A DNA stretch of 64,000 nt from Serratia proteamaculans_D. GTDB lineage: Bacteria > Pseudomonadota > Gammaproteobacteria > Enterobacterales > Enterobacteriaceae. Positions 35,548 through 44,858 of the stretch are shown piece by piece. The stretch lies in NCBI RefSeq assembly GCF_049959315.1, contig NZ_CP188201.1; one strand, 5' to 3'. The first letter of the stretch is position 1. Each line of letters starts with the position of its first letter. Below the pieces are notes generated by a model. It made no database searches and was not told the DNA's origin. It saw only the letters and a program-made list of their open reading frames with translations. The translations under genes were made by a program, and so were the position numbers.

Positions 35548-36855
35548 TTAGCGGAGGGCGCCGTTTAACCAGAATGGCGCATGCGATAAGGCCTGCTTGC
35601 GGCTGCCTTCATACCAGCCCTGGCGCCGTTCGGCTACCGCCAGCTGCAGCTCGCGCCAGCCGTCAATGTAGGGGCCGGTTTCATCGTCAGGGTAAGCCCC
35701 GGACAGCAGGATAAATGCCGAGACCTGACGCGTCAGACGCGGCAGCTGTTCCTCGTATTCGTCATCGTTCAGCGTGCGGGTGAAGGCTTCTTTCAACTCG
35801 GCGGCGCTGCGCCCCAGCATAATGTCGCTAAAGCGTTTGAAGGAGCCGTCAAGCTTGGCCTGCGCCTTGGCATCGATAAAGGGTTTCCAGGCAGCGTTCA
35901 CCAACCACGATGTGAGCGCCAACTTACATTGCAGATATTCCGCGCTGTAGCACAACTCCTGTGGCTGAGTGGTTTTATCAACCAGCAGCGGCTCCAGTGC
36001 GGTCAGTCGGGCGCGCAGATCGGCGCTGGCCTTGCGTGGTACCAGGCCGCCGAAAATCACCAGTGCCTGGCGGATCAGCGCAATCGCCTCCATCACGGAA
36101 CGACGGGCCTGAGTATCGCCACGCAACCACAGTTCTTCGTGATATTGCCAATGGCTCAAACCCAGTTCGAAACTGGCGATCATCCCTTGCTCAACGGTGG
36201 ATTTAGCGGCCGGTTTCAATACCGCCAATGGATGACGCTCACGCGGGGCGTTGCCCTGCGCCAAATGGTAACCCCGCGCCGCCTTGCTCAGGCTGCCCTG
36301 ACGCAGGCCGCCGTGCTCCGCCAGTGCGTTGGCCAGCGCCAGCAAATCGGCGGTATTGCCTTCCTTCAATTCCAGCTCGATTTCGCACAGTGCTTCGCTC
36401 AGCTCCCCGGCGCTCACTTCACCCTGATCAAGACCAACCTCAATCTCGCTCTTACCGTAAGTGACCACCCACTTCTCACGCACGAAGTCGGTGCGAAACA
36501 GCGGTTGCAACGCCTGCTGCAAAGCCGGGATATCACAACCCTGCGGCCAGATATCTGCCGGGAACCGATCCAGCGCCAGCTCCGGCGTGGCGATCGCCAC
36601 ATTGTATTCCGGACGCTGATGCAAGCCGGCGACCACCTTACCGGCGGTTTTGATGGTCATTTCATAACTGTCGTCGAACCCGCGGATACGCAGCCCCATA
36701 TCCTGACCACGCAGGAAATTATCGGCGGTTTCGAAATAAATATTGGTCAGTTTTTGCGGTGCGGAATGCTGATTCGGCCAGGCGGCCAGTTGCTGCGGCA
36801 AGGCGGCAACCGCGTCCGGGGTGGCAATAAATTTCAGTTCTATTTCAACGGTCAT
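35548..36855 (-). CDS. ygiF: Inorganic triphosphatase YgiF (CYTH-CHAD)
   Basis: YgiF hydrolyses inorganic tripolyphosphate. The 435 residues have the N-terminal CYTH domain with the ExExK signature (VEIELKF) and alternating acidic strands such as EIELELKEGN. The C-terminal CHAD domain is helical and histidine-containing (LGLSHWQYHEELWLR). It is the first gene of the ygiF-glnE-hldE run and is divergent from ygiM. Confidence 0.95.
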   Translation of the reverse strand: MTVEIELKFIATPDAVAALPQQLAAWPNQHSAPQKLTNIYFETADNFLRGQDMGLRIRGFDDSYEMTIKTAGKVVAGLHQRPEYNVAIATPELALDRFPADIWPQGCDIPALQQALQPLFRTDFVREKWVVTYGKSEIEVGLDQGEVSAGELSEALCEIELELKEGNTADLLALANALAEHGGLRQGSLSKAARGYHLAQGNAPRERHPLAVLKPAAKSTVEQGMIASFELGLSHWQYHEELWLRGDTQARRSVMEAIALIRQALVIFGGLVPRKASADLRARLTALEPLLVDKTTQPQELCYSAEYLQCKLALTSWLVNAAWKPFIDAKAQAKLDGSFKRFSDIMLGRSAAELKEAFTRTLNDDEYEEQLPRLTRQVSAFILLSGAYPDDETGPYIDGWRELQLAVAERRQGWYEGSRKQALSHAPFWLNGALR

Positions 36856-37072
36856 AAGTCTTTCACACCAATAAGTTACGCATTCGCGTCAGCCTTCACG
36901 GCGGCGGGCCTGGCCTGCCACGTTCTGCCCGGTGACGCACAGTTGCCGTTATCTTACCGCGATTCCCGGCGCCTTAACCCTGCTAACTGCAGAAAAAACC
37001 TGTTACGTTATAAAACGCTGCGCAACTCACAGAATCTGCCACAGTAAGATAGTTCTCATTCCGGTTTTTGCG

Positions 37073-37101
37073 TTGCGTCGTCAGACTGAACGCTCTACTA
37101 T
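37073..37101 (+). promoter_or_regulatory. Candidate ygiM promoter
   Basis: TTGCGT (37073-37078) and TACTAT (37096-37101) are separated by 17 bp and lie 34 bp before the ygiM ATG. The elements match the sigma-70 consensus moderately. The remaining part of 36856-37135 shows no gene. Confidence 0.45.
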
Positions 37102-37135
37102 CGTTCCCATAAATTCACACAGAAACGATGAACTA

Positions 37136-37756
37136 ATGCAGAAATTACGCCTGATTTGCCTTGCCGTGCTGAGCTTCAGCATCACTTGGGGCGCCCATGC
37201 CGAAGATAAACGCTATATCTCCGATGAATTGAATACTTACGTCCACAGCGGCCCGGGTAATCAGTACCGTATTGTCGGCACCTTGAACGCCGGTGAAGAA
37301 GTGACCCTGTTGAGCGTAAATGACAGCACCAACTATGGCCAGATCCGCGATGCCAAGGGCCGTAATACCTGGATCCCGTTGGATCAGCTGAGCCAGACAC
37401 CAAGCCTGCGCACTCAGGTGCCCGCGCTGGAGCAACAGGTAAAAACCCTGACCGATAAACTGGCCAATATCGACAACAGCTGGAACCAGCGTACCGCAGA
37501 AATGCAGCAGAAAGTGGCCGGCAGCGACAGCACCATCAGCGGCCTGCAGCAGGAAAACCAGGATTTGAAAAATCAGCTGGTAGTGGCGCAGAAAAAGGTT
37601 AACGCCGTTAACCTGCAGCTCGACGACAAACAGCGCACCATTATCCTGCAGTGGTTTATGTACGGCGGCGGTGTGGCCGGCGTAGGCCTGCTGTTGGGTC
37701 TGCTGTTGCCACATCTGATCCCGCGTCGTAAAAGCAACAACCGCTGGATGAACTGA
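37136..37756 (+). CDS. ygiM: YgiM, SH3-domain signal-transduction-like membrane protein
   Basis: A 206-residue envelope protein of the YgiM family (bacterial SH3 domain, then coiled coil, then C-terminal membrane anchor). It has a signal peptide (MQKLRLICLAVLSFSITWGAHA), an SH3-like segment at about 25-90 (TYVHSGPGNQYRIVGTLNAGEEV), a long heptad-rich coil at about 95-165, and a hydrophobic helix (WFMYGGGVAGVGLLLGLLLPHL) before a basic tail. Function is not established. It precedes cca as in E. coli. Confidence 0.93.
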   Translation: MQKLRLICLAVLSFSITWGAHAEDKRYISDELNTYVHSGPGNQYRIVGTLNAGEEVTLLSVNDSTNYGQIRDAKGRNTWIPLDQLSQTPSLRTQVPALEQQVKTLTDKLANIDNSWNQRTAEMQQKVAGSDSTISGLQQENQDLKNQLVVAQKKVNAVNLQLDDKQRTIILQWFMYGGGVAGVGLLLGLLLPHLIPRRKSNNRWMN

Positions 37757-37781
37757 TTAAAGTATCGTTCGGTTTGAGATT

Positions 37782-37806
37782 GGGCGCCTGCGGGGCGCCC
37801 TTTTTA
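37782..37806 (+). terminator. ygiM terminator
   Basis: GGGCGCC (37782-37788) pairs with GGCGCCC (37794-37800), followed by TTTTTA. It lies 26 bp after the ygiM stop. Confidence 0.85.
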
Positions 37807-37879
37807 TTGGTTTCGGCAGCGCCCCGCTAATTGAGGTAATCTGGTCAACAGAGCCTTGGGATAAATTCAGGAGTTAACA

Positions 37880-39124
37880 GTGAAGACTTACCTGGTCGGC
37901 GGTGCCGTCCGCGACAGTTTACTTGAGATACCGGTAGTCGACCGCGACTGGGTGGTGGTCGGCGCTGCGCCCTCAGAACTGACAGCTCTGGGCTATCAGC
38001 AGGTCGGTAAAGACTTCCCGGTGTTTCTCAACCCGAAAACGCATGAAGAATATGCGTTGGCACGCACCGAGCGGAAATCCGGCCAGGGATATACCGGCTT
38101 TACCTGCTACGCCGCGCCGGACGTAACGCTGGAAGAGGATCTGCAGCGTCGTGATTTAACTATCAACGCCATTGCCCGCAGCGCCGACGGTGATCTGATC
38201 GACCCTTTCAACGGCGTGGCCGACCTGCAAGCGCGAGTACTGCGCCACGTGTCCGATGCCTTTGGTGAAGATCCATTGCGTGTACTGCGCGTGGCGCGTT
38301 TCGCCGCCCGCTTCGCCCATTTGGGTTTTAGCATCGCCCCGGAAACCGCCGAGTTGATGCGCCAGATGGCACGCAGTGGTGAACTGGCGGCGCTGACGGC
38401 CGAGCGGGTATGGAAAGAAACCGAGAAGGCGCTGCAAAGCCAGAGCCCACAGGTCTATTTTCAGGTACTGCGTGACTGCGAGGCGCTGGCAGTGCTGTTC
38501 CCGGAGATCGACGCGCTGTTCGGCGTACCGGCCCCCGCTAAATGGCACCCGGAGATCGACACCGGCATTCATACTCTGATGACGCTGGCCATCGCTGCCC
38601 AGCTCAGCCCTGAAGTGGACGTACGCTTCTCCGCACTCTGTCATGACCTTGGCAAGGGGCAGACGCCAAAAGAGCTCTGGCCACATCACCACGGCCATGG
38701 ACCTGCGGGCGTTCTGCTGGTCGAAGCACTGTGCCAGCGGCTGCGAGTCCCCAATCCGGTACGCGATCTGGCCAAGCTGGTCGCCGAATATCACGACCTG
38801 ATCCATACGGTAAACAAGCTGCGCCCTGAGACCCTGCTGAAACTGTTTGATGCAGTCGATGTTTGGCGCAAACCACAGCGGCTGGAACAGATGATCCTCA
38901 CCAGCGAAGCCGACGCCCGCGGCCGTACCGGTTTTGAAAACAACCCTTATCCGCAGGGCGACTACCTGCGCCAGGCGTTTCAGGTGGCGAATGCGGTGTC
39001 GGTCAAAGAAGTGGTGGCCAGCGGCCTGCAAGGGCTGGCGATCCGCGACGAGCTGAAACGCCGCCGCCAACAAGCGCTGGCCGAGTGGAAACAAACTCAG
39101 GATGTCCCTCTCGATCAGGCATAA
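37880..39124 (+). CDS. cca: Multifunctional CCA tRNA nucleotidyltransferase/phosphatase
   Basis: Cca builds and repairs the CCA end of tRNAs. The 414 residues carry the class II nucleotidyltransferase head (LVGGAVRDSLL, with the metal-binding aspartates in VVDRDWVVVG) and RRDLTINAIA. A C-terminal HD domain (CHDLGKGQTP) gives phosphatase and phosphodiesterase activity in E. coli. The length equals E. coli Cca within two residues. Its stop lies inside the terminator shared with uppP. Confidence 0.97.
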   Translation: MKTYLVGGAVRDSLLEIPVVDRDWVVVGAAPSELTALGYQQVGKDFPVFLNPKTHEEYALARTERKSGQGYTGFTCYAAPDVTLEEDLQRRDLTINAIARSADGDLIDPFNGVADLQARVLRHVSDAFGEDPLRVLRVARFAARFAHLGFSIAPETAELMRQMARSGELAALTAERVWKETEKALQSQSPQVYFQVLRDCEALAVLFPEIDALFGVPAPAKWHPEIDTGIHTLMTLAIAAQLSPEVDVRFSALCHDLGKGQTPKELWPHHHGHGPAGVLLVEALCQRLRVPNPVRDLAKLVAEYHDLIHTVNKLRPETLLKLFDAVDVWRKPQRLEQMILTSEADARGRTGFENNPYPQGDYLRQAFQVANAVSVKEVVASGLQGLAIRDELKRRRQQALAEWKQTQDVPLDQA

Positions 39125-39150
39125 AAAACCCCGCAGCGCGGGGTTTTTTA
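39123..39150. terminator. Bidirectional terminator between cca and uppP
   Basis: AACCCCGC (39127-39134) pairs with GCGGGGTT (39138-39145), flanked by A- and T-runs, so it works for both convergent genes. Confidence 0.92.
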
Positions 39151-39162
39151 TTACGGTGTAGC

Positions 39163-39987
39163 TTACATGAAGACCATGTAAACCACGCCGGCCACGATAA
39201 AGCGATAGATAGCAAACGGCACAAACGAGATACGTTTGATCAGCGTCAGGAAGGTCTTGATCGCGATCAGCGCTACCACGAAGGCAGTGGCGAAACCGAC
39301 CGCAAACATCGGTAAATCACCCATCGTCAGGAAATGCAGACTCTTGTACAGATCCAGCGCACTGGCACCAATCATCATCGGCACCGCCAGAAGGAAAGAG
39401 AACTCCGCAGCCGCATAACGATTCACCCCCACCAGCATGCCACCGGCAATGGTGGAACCTGAGCGGGAGAAGCCCGGCCACAGTGCCAGACACTGGAAGC
39501 AACCAATCATAAATGCCTGGCGGTAGGTGATGTCATCGAGCCCTTCGGCACTCGGTTTTTTCGGCTTCAGCCATTCAGCGGCCAACAGCAGGAAACCACC
39601 CACCACCAGCGCATACATCACGTTTTTCGGTGCAAACAGCGACTTGATAAAGTCATGAAGCAACAGCCCCAGCACCACCGCCGGGATCATCGCCAGCAGA
39701 ATATGACCCAGTTTCAAATGGCCCGACGTTTTGCCTTCGTGCTCAACCGGCTTACCACCGAAATGAATGCCGATCAGCCCGAACAAGCGACGCCAGAACA
39801 TCACCACCACCGCCAGAATCGACCCCAGCTGGATGATCACCTCAAAAGTTTTCGCCTTATCGCCAGTGAAGCCCAGCCACTCGCCGACAATAATCATGTG
39901 CCCGGTTGAAGACACCGGTAAAAATTCAGTTAACCCTTCGACCACCCCAAGAACAAACGCAATAAACAGTGAATGCATGTCCGCCAT
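39163..39987 (-). CDS. uppP: Undecaprenyl-diphosphatase UppP (BacA)
   Basis: UppP recycles the lipid carrier undecaprenyl pyrophosphate at the inner membrane and confers some bacitracin resistance. The 274 residues, highly hydrophobic, show the two catalytic signatures: EGLTEFLPVSSTGHMII and PGFSRSGSTIAGGML. The length equals E. coli BacA within one residue. It is followed by the terminator shared with cca. Confidence 0.97.
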   Translation of the reverse strand: MADMHSLFIAFVLGVVEGLTEFLPVSSTGHMIIVGEWLGFTGDKAKTFEVIIQLGSILAVVVMFWRRLFGLIGIHFGGKPVEHEGKTSGHLKLGHILLAMIPAVVLGLLLHDFIKSLFAPKNVMYALVVGGFLLLAAEWLKPKKPSAEGLDDITYRQAFMIGCFQCLALWPGFSRSGSTIAGGMLVGVNRYAAAEFSFLLAVPMMIGASALDLYKSLHFLTMGDLPMFAVGFATAFVVALIAIKTFLTLIKRISFVPFAIYRFIVAGVVYMVFM

Positions 39988-40023
39988 GTGCTTCGATCAC
40001 CCTATAAATGTACGGCTATAAAC

Positions 40024-40057
40024 ATAAAAAAGCGGCAGTGTTCAATACATTGCCGCT
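40024..40057 (-). terminator. folB terminator
   Basis: AGCGGCA (40031-40037) pairs with TGCCGCT (40051-40057), and TTTTTTATG follows on the minus strand. It lies 62 bp past the folB stop. Confidence 0.75.
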
Positions 40058-40118
40058 AAAACAATTCTCAGGTTCAGACCAGGTTAACGGTCTTAAGTTG
40101 CACAGATATGACAGAACC

Positions 40119-40481
40119 TCACACCGGCCGGGTGCCACGTTCAATGATCACCCCAACCCGGCTGGCATGTGCAACAGCGCCCGGTTTGCTGACCTTAATA
40201 CGGACCCACGGGGAATTGAAGCGCTGGAGTAATATTTCAGATATTTCCTCAGCAACCCGTTCCACCAACGCAAAGCGATTGGGCTCCACGTGCTGGATGA
40301 TGGCTTCACTGATATCGGCGTAGCTAAGGCAGTCATTCACATCGTCACTGGCGGCCGCCTGGCGGTTGTCCCAGCCCATTTCGATATCGAACACCAGCTT
40401 CTGGCGAATGTTTTGTTCCCAGTCATAAACGCCAATGGTAGTAATTACGGTAAGCTCTTCTATAAATACGATATCCATCAC
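40119..40481 (-). CDS. folB: Dihydroneopterin aldolase FolB
   Basis: FolB converts dihydroneopterin to 6-hydroxymethyl-dihydropterin in folate synthesis. The product is 120 residues with the family start MDIVFIEELTVITTIGVYDWEQ, in which the catalytic Glu lies. Later conserved parts are DCLSYADISEAI and ALVERVAEEI. It is divergent from plsY with a 104-bp gap. Confidence 0.95.
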   Translation of the reverse strand: MMDIVFIEELTVITTIGVYDWEQNIRQKLVFDIEMGWDNRQAAASDDVNDCLSYADISEAIIQHVEPNRFALVERVAEEISEILLQRFNSPWVRIKVSKPGAVAHASRVGVIIERGTRPV

Positions 40482-40585
40482 GTCATTCTCTGTTTTTGGC
40501 CTTGCCGGATACCACTTCCAGCGGAATATGAGTATTATCCATATATGTTGCGAGTAAAACGACCCTTATTAAACGGAACCGCGTT

Positions 40586-41224
40586 ATGAGTGCTACCGCG
40601 CTTGGCATGATTATCTTCGCGTATCTGTGTGGCTCAGTTTCCAGTGCGATCCTGGTTTGCCGGATCGCCAGGCTGCCCGATCCGCGTGAAAATGGCTCAG
40701 GGAATCCAGGAGCGACCAACGTCCTGCGTATCGGCGGGCGCGTAGCTGCGGCGGCGGTGCTGGTGTTCGATATTCTCAAAGGGATGTTGCCGGTCTGGCT
40801 GGCATACAAACTTGATGTCCCGCCGCTGTATCTGGGCCTGACGGCGATCGCCGCCTGTCTGGGGCATATTTACCCGGTGTTCTTCCACTTCCGTGGCGGC
40901 AAGGGCGTGGCAACCGCGTTTGGTGCCATAGCACCGATCGGCTGGGATCTTACCGGCCTGATGACCGGTACCTGGCTGCTGACCGTGCTGCTCAGCGGCT
41001 ATTCTTCGCTGGGGGCGATTATCAGCGCGCTGATTGCTCCGTTCTATGTCTGGTGGTTCAAACCGCAATTCACCTTCCCGGTAGCGATGCTGTCGTGTTT
41101 GATTCTGATGCGGCACCACGACAATATTCAGCGCCTGTGGCGTGGCCAGGAAGGGAAAATCTGGGGTGTCTTCCGCAAGAAGAAAACCGACGCGGCAGAA
41201 CAGGAAGAGAAGAAAGAAGAGTAA
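40586..41224 (+). CDS. plsY: Glycerol-3-phosphate acyltransferase PlsY
   Basis: PlsY acylates glycerol 3-phosphate from acyl-phosphate at the inner membrane. The 212-residue product has about five membrane segments and the three PlsY motifs: GSVSSAILVCR, NGSGNPGATNVLRIGG and HFRGGKGVATAFGA. The C-terminal tail is charged (Lys and Glu). It is followed by a hairpin and then by tsaD on the opposite strand. Confidence 0.95.
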   Translation: MSATALGMIIFAYLCGSVSSAILVCRIARLPDPRENGSGNPGATNVLRIGGRVAAAAVLVFDILKGMLPVWLAYKLDVPPLYLGLTAIAACLGHIYPVFFHFRGGKGVATAFGAIAPIGWDLTGLMTGTWLLTVLLSGYSSLGAIISALIAPFYVWWFKPQFTFPVAMLSCLILMRHHDNIQRLWRGQEGKIWGVFRKKKTDAAEQEEKKEE

Positions 41225-41228
41225 TTAA

Positions 41229-41252
41229 AAAGGCCGGAGATCTCCGGCCTTT
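41229..41252. terminator. Bidirectional terminator between plsY and tsaD
   Basis: A perfect 24-bp palindrome with arms AAAGGCCGGAGA and TCTCCGGCCTTT, preceded by AAAA and followed by short T-rich sequence. It lies between two convergent genes. Confidence 0.85.
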
Positions 41253-41259
41253 CGACTAT

Positions 41260-42273
41260 TTATACTGCAGGCAATTCAGCCAGTGGCCAACGCGGTCGCA
41301 CCGAAACGCTCAGTTCCGGATTGGCACCGCTTTGCAACCGCACCAGACCCGCATAAGCAATCATGGCACCGTTATCCGTGCAGAATTCCGGGCGGGCATA
41401 AAACACCTCGCCGCCGCGTTTGTGCAGCATTTCCGCCATTTTGGTGCGCAGCGTGCGGTTGGCACTGACGCCGCCAGCCATAACCAGTCGTTTGAAACCG
41501 GTTTGCTCCAGCGCACGTTTGCATTTGATCGCCAACGTATCCACTACCGCATCTTCAAACGCCCGGGCAATGTCCGCACGAGTTTGATCGTCATTACCGT
41601 TGGAACGGATGGTGTTGGCGGCAAAGGTCTTCAAGCCGGAGAAGCTGAAATCCAGCCCCGGCCGATCAGTCATTGGCCGTGGGAAGGTGAAACGGCCTGC
41701 GGTACCCTGCTGCGCCATTTTCGACAGCATTGGCCCGCCGGGATAGTCCAGCCCCAACAGCTTGGCCGTTTTGTCGAAGGCTTCACCCGCCGCATCATCG
41801 ACCGATTCGCCCAGCAGTTCGTATTGACCAATGCCGGTCACGCTGATCAACTGGGTATGGCCGCCGGAAACCAGCAGCGCGACAAACGGGAACGCCGGTG
41901 GATTGTCTTCCAGCATTGGTGCCAGCAGATGGCCTTCCATGTGATGCACCGGTACTGCCGGTACGCCCCAGGCAAACGCCAGCGCACGACCAATGGTCGC
42001 GCCAACCAGCAGTGCACCCACCAGGCCTGGCCCGGCGGTATAGGCAACGCCGTCGATATCGGCCGCGGTCAGGTTCGCTTCCTTCAATGCCGCCTGAATC
42101 AGGGGCACGGTTTTACGCACATGATCGCGGGAAGCCAGTTCCGGCACCACACCGCCGTAGTCGGCGTGCAGCTTCACCTGGCTGTACAATTGATTGGCTA
42201 ATAAACCGGCCTGATCGTCATACACTGCAATTCCGGTTTCATCGCAGGAAGTTTCTATACCCAGTACTCGCAT
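41260..42273 (-). CDS. tsaD: tRNA N6-adenosine threonylcarbamoyltransferase TsaD
   Basis: TsaD transfers threonylcarbamoyl to A37 of ANN-decoding tRNAs in the TsaBDE complex. The product is 337 residues with the start MRVLGIETSCDETG and metal-binding histidines in HHMEGHLL. GHTQLISV and the late CTDNGAMIAYAG block also match. MRV at 42273 was chosen over 42288 by family convention. It is divergent from rpsU, the conserved enterobacterial order. Confidence 0.97.
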   Translation of the reverse strand: MRVLGIETSCDETGIAVYDDQAGLLANQLYSQVKLHADYGGVVPELASRDHVRKTVPLIQAALKEANLTAADIDGVAYTAGPGLVGALLVGATIGRALAFAWGVPAVPVHHMEGHLLAPMLEDNPPAFPFVALLVSGGHTQLISVTGIGQYELLGESVDDAAGEAFDKTAKLLGLDYPGGPMLSKMAQQGTAGRFTFPRPMTDRPGLDFSFSGLKTFAANTIRSNGNDDQTRADIARAFEDAVVDTLAIKCKRALEQTGFKRLVMAGGVSANRTLRTKMAEMLHKRGGEVFYARPEFCTDNGAMIAYAGLVRLQSGANPELSVSVRPRWPLAELPAV

Positions 42274-42815
<542 letters not shown>

Positions 42816-42888
42816 TTCTTCGGGGGCAACCCCGCCGCGTGAATTTCTGATTTTAAAAATCGCGCAGACCGAGTAGTTGCATACGAAG

Positions 42889-42930
42889 GCCGTGCTTTCC
42901 GAAAGGAATGCGCGGCTTGTTCTCGTTTAT
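42889..42930 (+). terminator. Attenuating hairpin between rpsU and dnaG
   Basis: GCCGTGCTTTCC (42889-42900) pairs, with a bulge, with GGAATGCGCGGC (42905-42916) around GAAA, followed by TTGTTCTCGTTT. E. coli has a partial terminator at the same position, so it fits a role in keeping DnaG scarce. Confidence 0.7.
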
Positions 42931-42951
42931 AGGCTAGTAAAGTAAGGGCTT

Positions 42952-44700
42952 ATGGCTGGACGAATTCCGCGTGTATTTATCAATGACTTGCTGGCTCGCA
43001 CCGACATCGTCGATCTGATCGACGCCCGGGTAAAGCTCAAGAAGCAGGGCAAGAACTATCACGCGTGCTGTCCGTTCCACCACGAAAAAACGCCTTCATT
43101 TACCGTTAATGGTGAAAAGCAGTTTTATCACTGTTTTGGTTGTGGTGCGCACGGTAACGCCGTCGACTTTCTGATGAATTACGACCGACTTGAGTTTGTC
43201 GAAACCATCGAAGAGCTGGCAACCATGCACGGACTGGAAGTGCCTTACGAGGCAGGTTCCGGACCGACCCAAATCGAACGTCATCAGCGCCAAAGCCTGT
43301 ATCAACTGATGGAACAGCTCAGTTCGTTCTATCAACAGTCACTGCATCAACCTTCCGGTACGCCGGCGCGGAATTATCTGCAACAGCGCGGGTTGAGTGA
43401 CGATGTTATCCGCCATTTTGCCATCGGCTTTGCACCTGCCGGTTGGGATAATGCCTTAAAGCGTTTTGGTCGCGACGCCGACAGCCGTAGTGCATTGAAC
43501 GATGCCGGCATGCTGGTGACTAACGATCAAGGACGCTCGTACGATCGTTTCCGTGAACGCGTAATGTTCCCTATTCGCGACAAACGTGGGCGAGTGATCG
43601 CCTTTGGCGGGCGCGTGTTGGGTGACGGCATGCCGAAATACCTGAACTCGCCGGAAACCGAAGTATTCCACAAGGGTCGTCAACTGTACGGCCTGTATGA
43701 AGCGCAGCAGAACCACCCTACCCCGCAGCGTTTGCTGGTAGTGGAAGGCTATATGGACGTGGTGGCGTTGGCGCAATACGGCATTGATTATGCCGTCGCC
43801 TCGCTCGGAACCTCAACGACGGCTGAACATATTCAGCTGCTGTTCCGCGCCACCGACAACGTGGTCTGTTGCTATGACGGTGACCGTGCCGGTCGTGAAG
43901 CGGCCTGGCGCGCACTGGAAACCGCGCTGCCCTATCTCAATGACGGGCGTCAGCTGCGGTTTATGTTTTTGCCTGATGGCGAAGATCCGGACACATTGGT
44001 ACGCAAAGAAGGCAAAGAGGCCTTCGAACAACGGATGGAGCTGGCGCAGCCGCTTTCCACTTTCCTGTTCGAAACCTTGATGCCACAGGTTGATCTGAGC
44101 AGCCCGGACGGCCGCGCCAAGCTGAGCACGCTGGCGCTACCGCTGATTACTCAGGTGCCGGGCGAAACGTTGCGCTTGTACCTGCGTCAACAGCTCGGCA
44201 GCAAGCTTGGCCTGCTCGATGACAGCCAGCTAGACAAGCTGATGCCCAAACAGGCTGAAAATGCGAATACCTATCAGGCGCCCCAGCTAAAACGCACAAC
44301 CATGCGTATACTAATAGGGTTACTGGTACAAAATCCGCAGTTGGCTACACTTATCCCTTCACTCGAGGGATTGGAGCAGACCAAACAGGCCGGTTTACCG
44401 CTGTTTGTCGAGTTGGTGCAGACCTGTTTAGCTCAGCCAGGCCTGACTACCGGCCAGTTGTTGGAGCAGTATCGCGACAACAAATTGAGCCAGCAACTTG
44501 AAACCTTGGCGACATGGAACCATATGATCGTTGAGGAAAGGATCGAACAGACTTTTTTGGACACCCTGGCCAGCCTATATGACTCGGTATTGGAGCAACG
44601 GCTGGAGACATTGATCGCCCAGGCCAGAACACATGGCCTCAGCCCGGAAGAACGTGAAGAAGTCCGTTCTCTTAACCAAGTGCTAGCGAAGAAAAACTGA
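42952..44700 (+). CDS. dnaG: DNA primase DnaG
   Basis: DnaG makes RNA primers at the replication fork. The 582 residues have the N-terminal CHC2 zinc-binding domain (CPFHHEKTPSF and FYHCFGCGAHG). The TOPRIM polymerase core follows (VVEGYMDVVAL and YDGDRAGR). The C-terminal helicase-binding domain runs from about 440 and is more divergent from E. coli than the rest. The ATG is preceded by AGTAAGGGCTT. Confidence 0.99.
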   Translation: MAGRIPRVFINDLLARTDIVDLIDARVKLKKQGKNYHACCPFHHEKTPSFTVNGEKQFYHCFGCGAHGNAVDFLMNYDRLEFVETIEELATMHGLEVPYEAGSGPTQIERHQRQSLYQLMEQLSSFYQQSLHQPSGTPARNYLQQRGLSDDVIRHFAIGFAPAGWDNALKRFGRDADSRSALNDAGMLVTNDQGRSYDRFRERVMFPIRDKRGRVIAFGGRVLGDGMPKYLNSPETEVFHKGRQLYGLYEAQQNHPTPQRLLVVEGYMDVVALAQYGIDYAVASLGTSTTAEHIQLLFRATDNVVCCYDGDRAGREAAWRALETALPYLNDGRQLRFMFLPDGEDPDTLVRKEGKEAFEQRMELAQPLSTFLFETLMPQVDLSSPDGRAKLSTLALPLITQVPGETLRLYLRQQLGSKLGLLDDSQLDKLMPKQAENANTYQAPQLKRTTMRILIGLLVQNPQLATLIPSLEGLEQTKQAGLPLFVELVQTCLAQPGLTTGQLLEQYRDNKLSQQLETLATWNHMIVEERIEQTFLDTLASLYDSVLEQRLETLIAQARTHGLSPEEREEVRSLNQVLAKKN

Positions 44701-44858
44701 ATACCTAAACGGCTTAAGTGCCGATAAATGCGAGGGCAGAGCCCTGCAATATGCCGCCACAGTGGGCCGCGGCAACAACAAAAACGCCCCAAATGCTATT
44801 GTTGGCGGTTTCGCCGACCGACACCAACCCCAATACTCTGAAGTGTGGATACCGTCTT

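Noticed and set aside
35929..37047. 372-codon open frame antisense to ygiF and its promoter
   Set aside because: It opposes a well-supported gene and has no motif.
41053..42201. 382-codon open frame antisense to tsaD
   Set aside because: It overlaps the end of plsY and all of tsaD, both certain genes.
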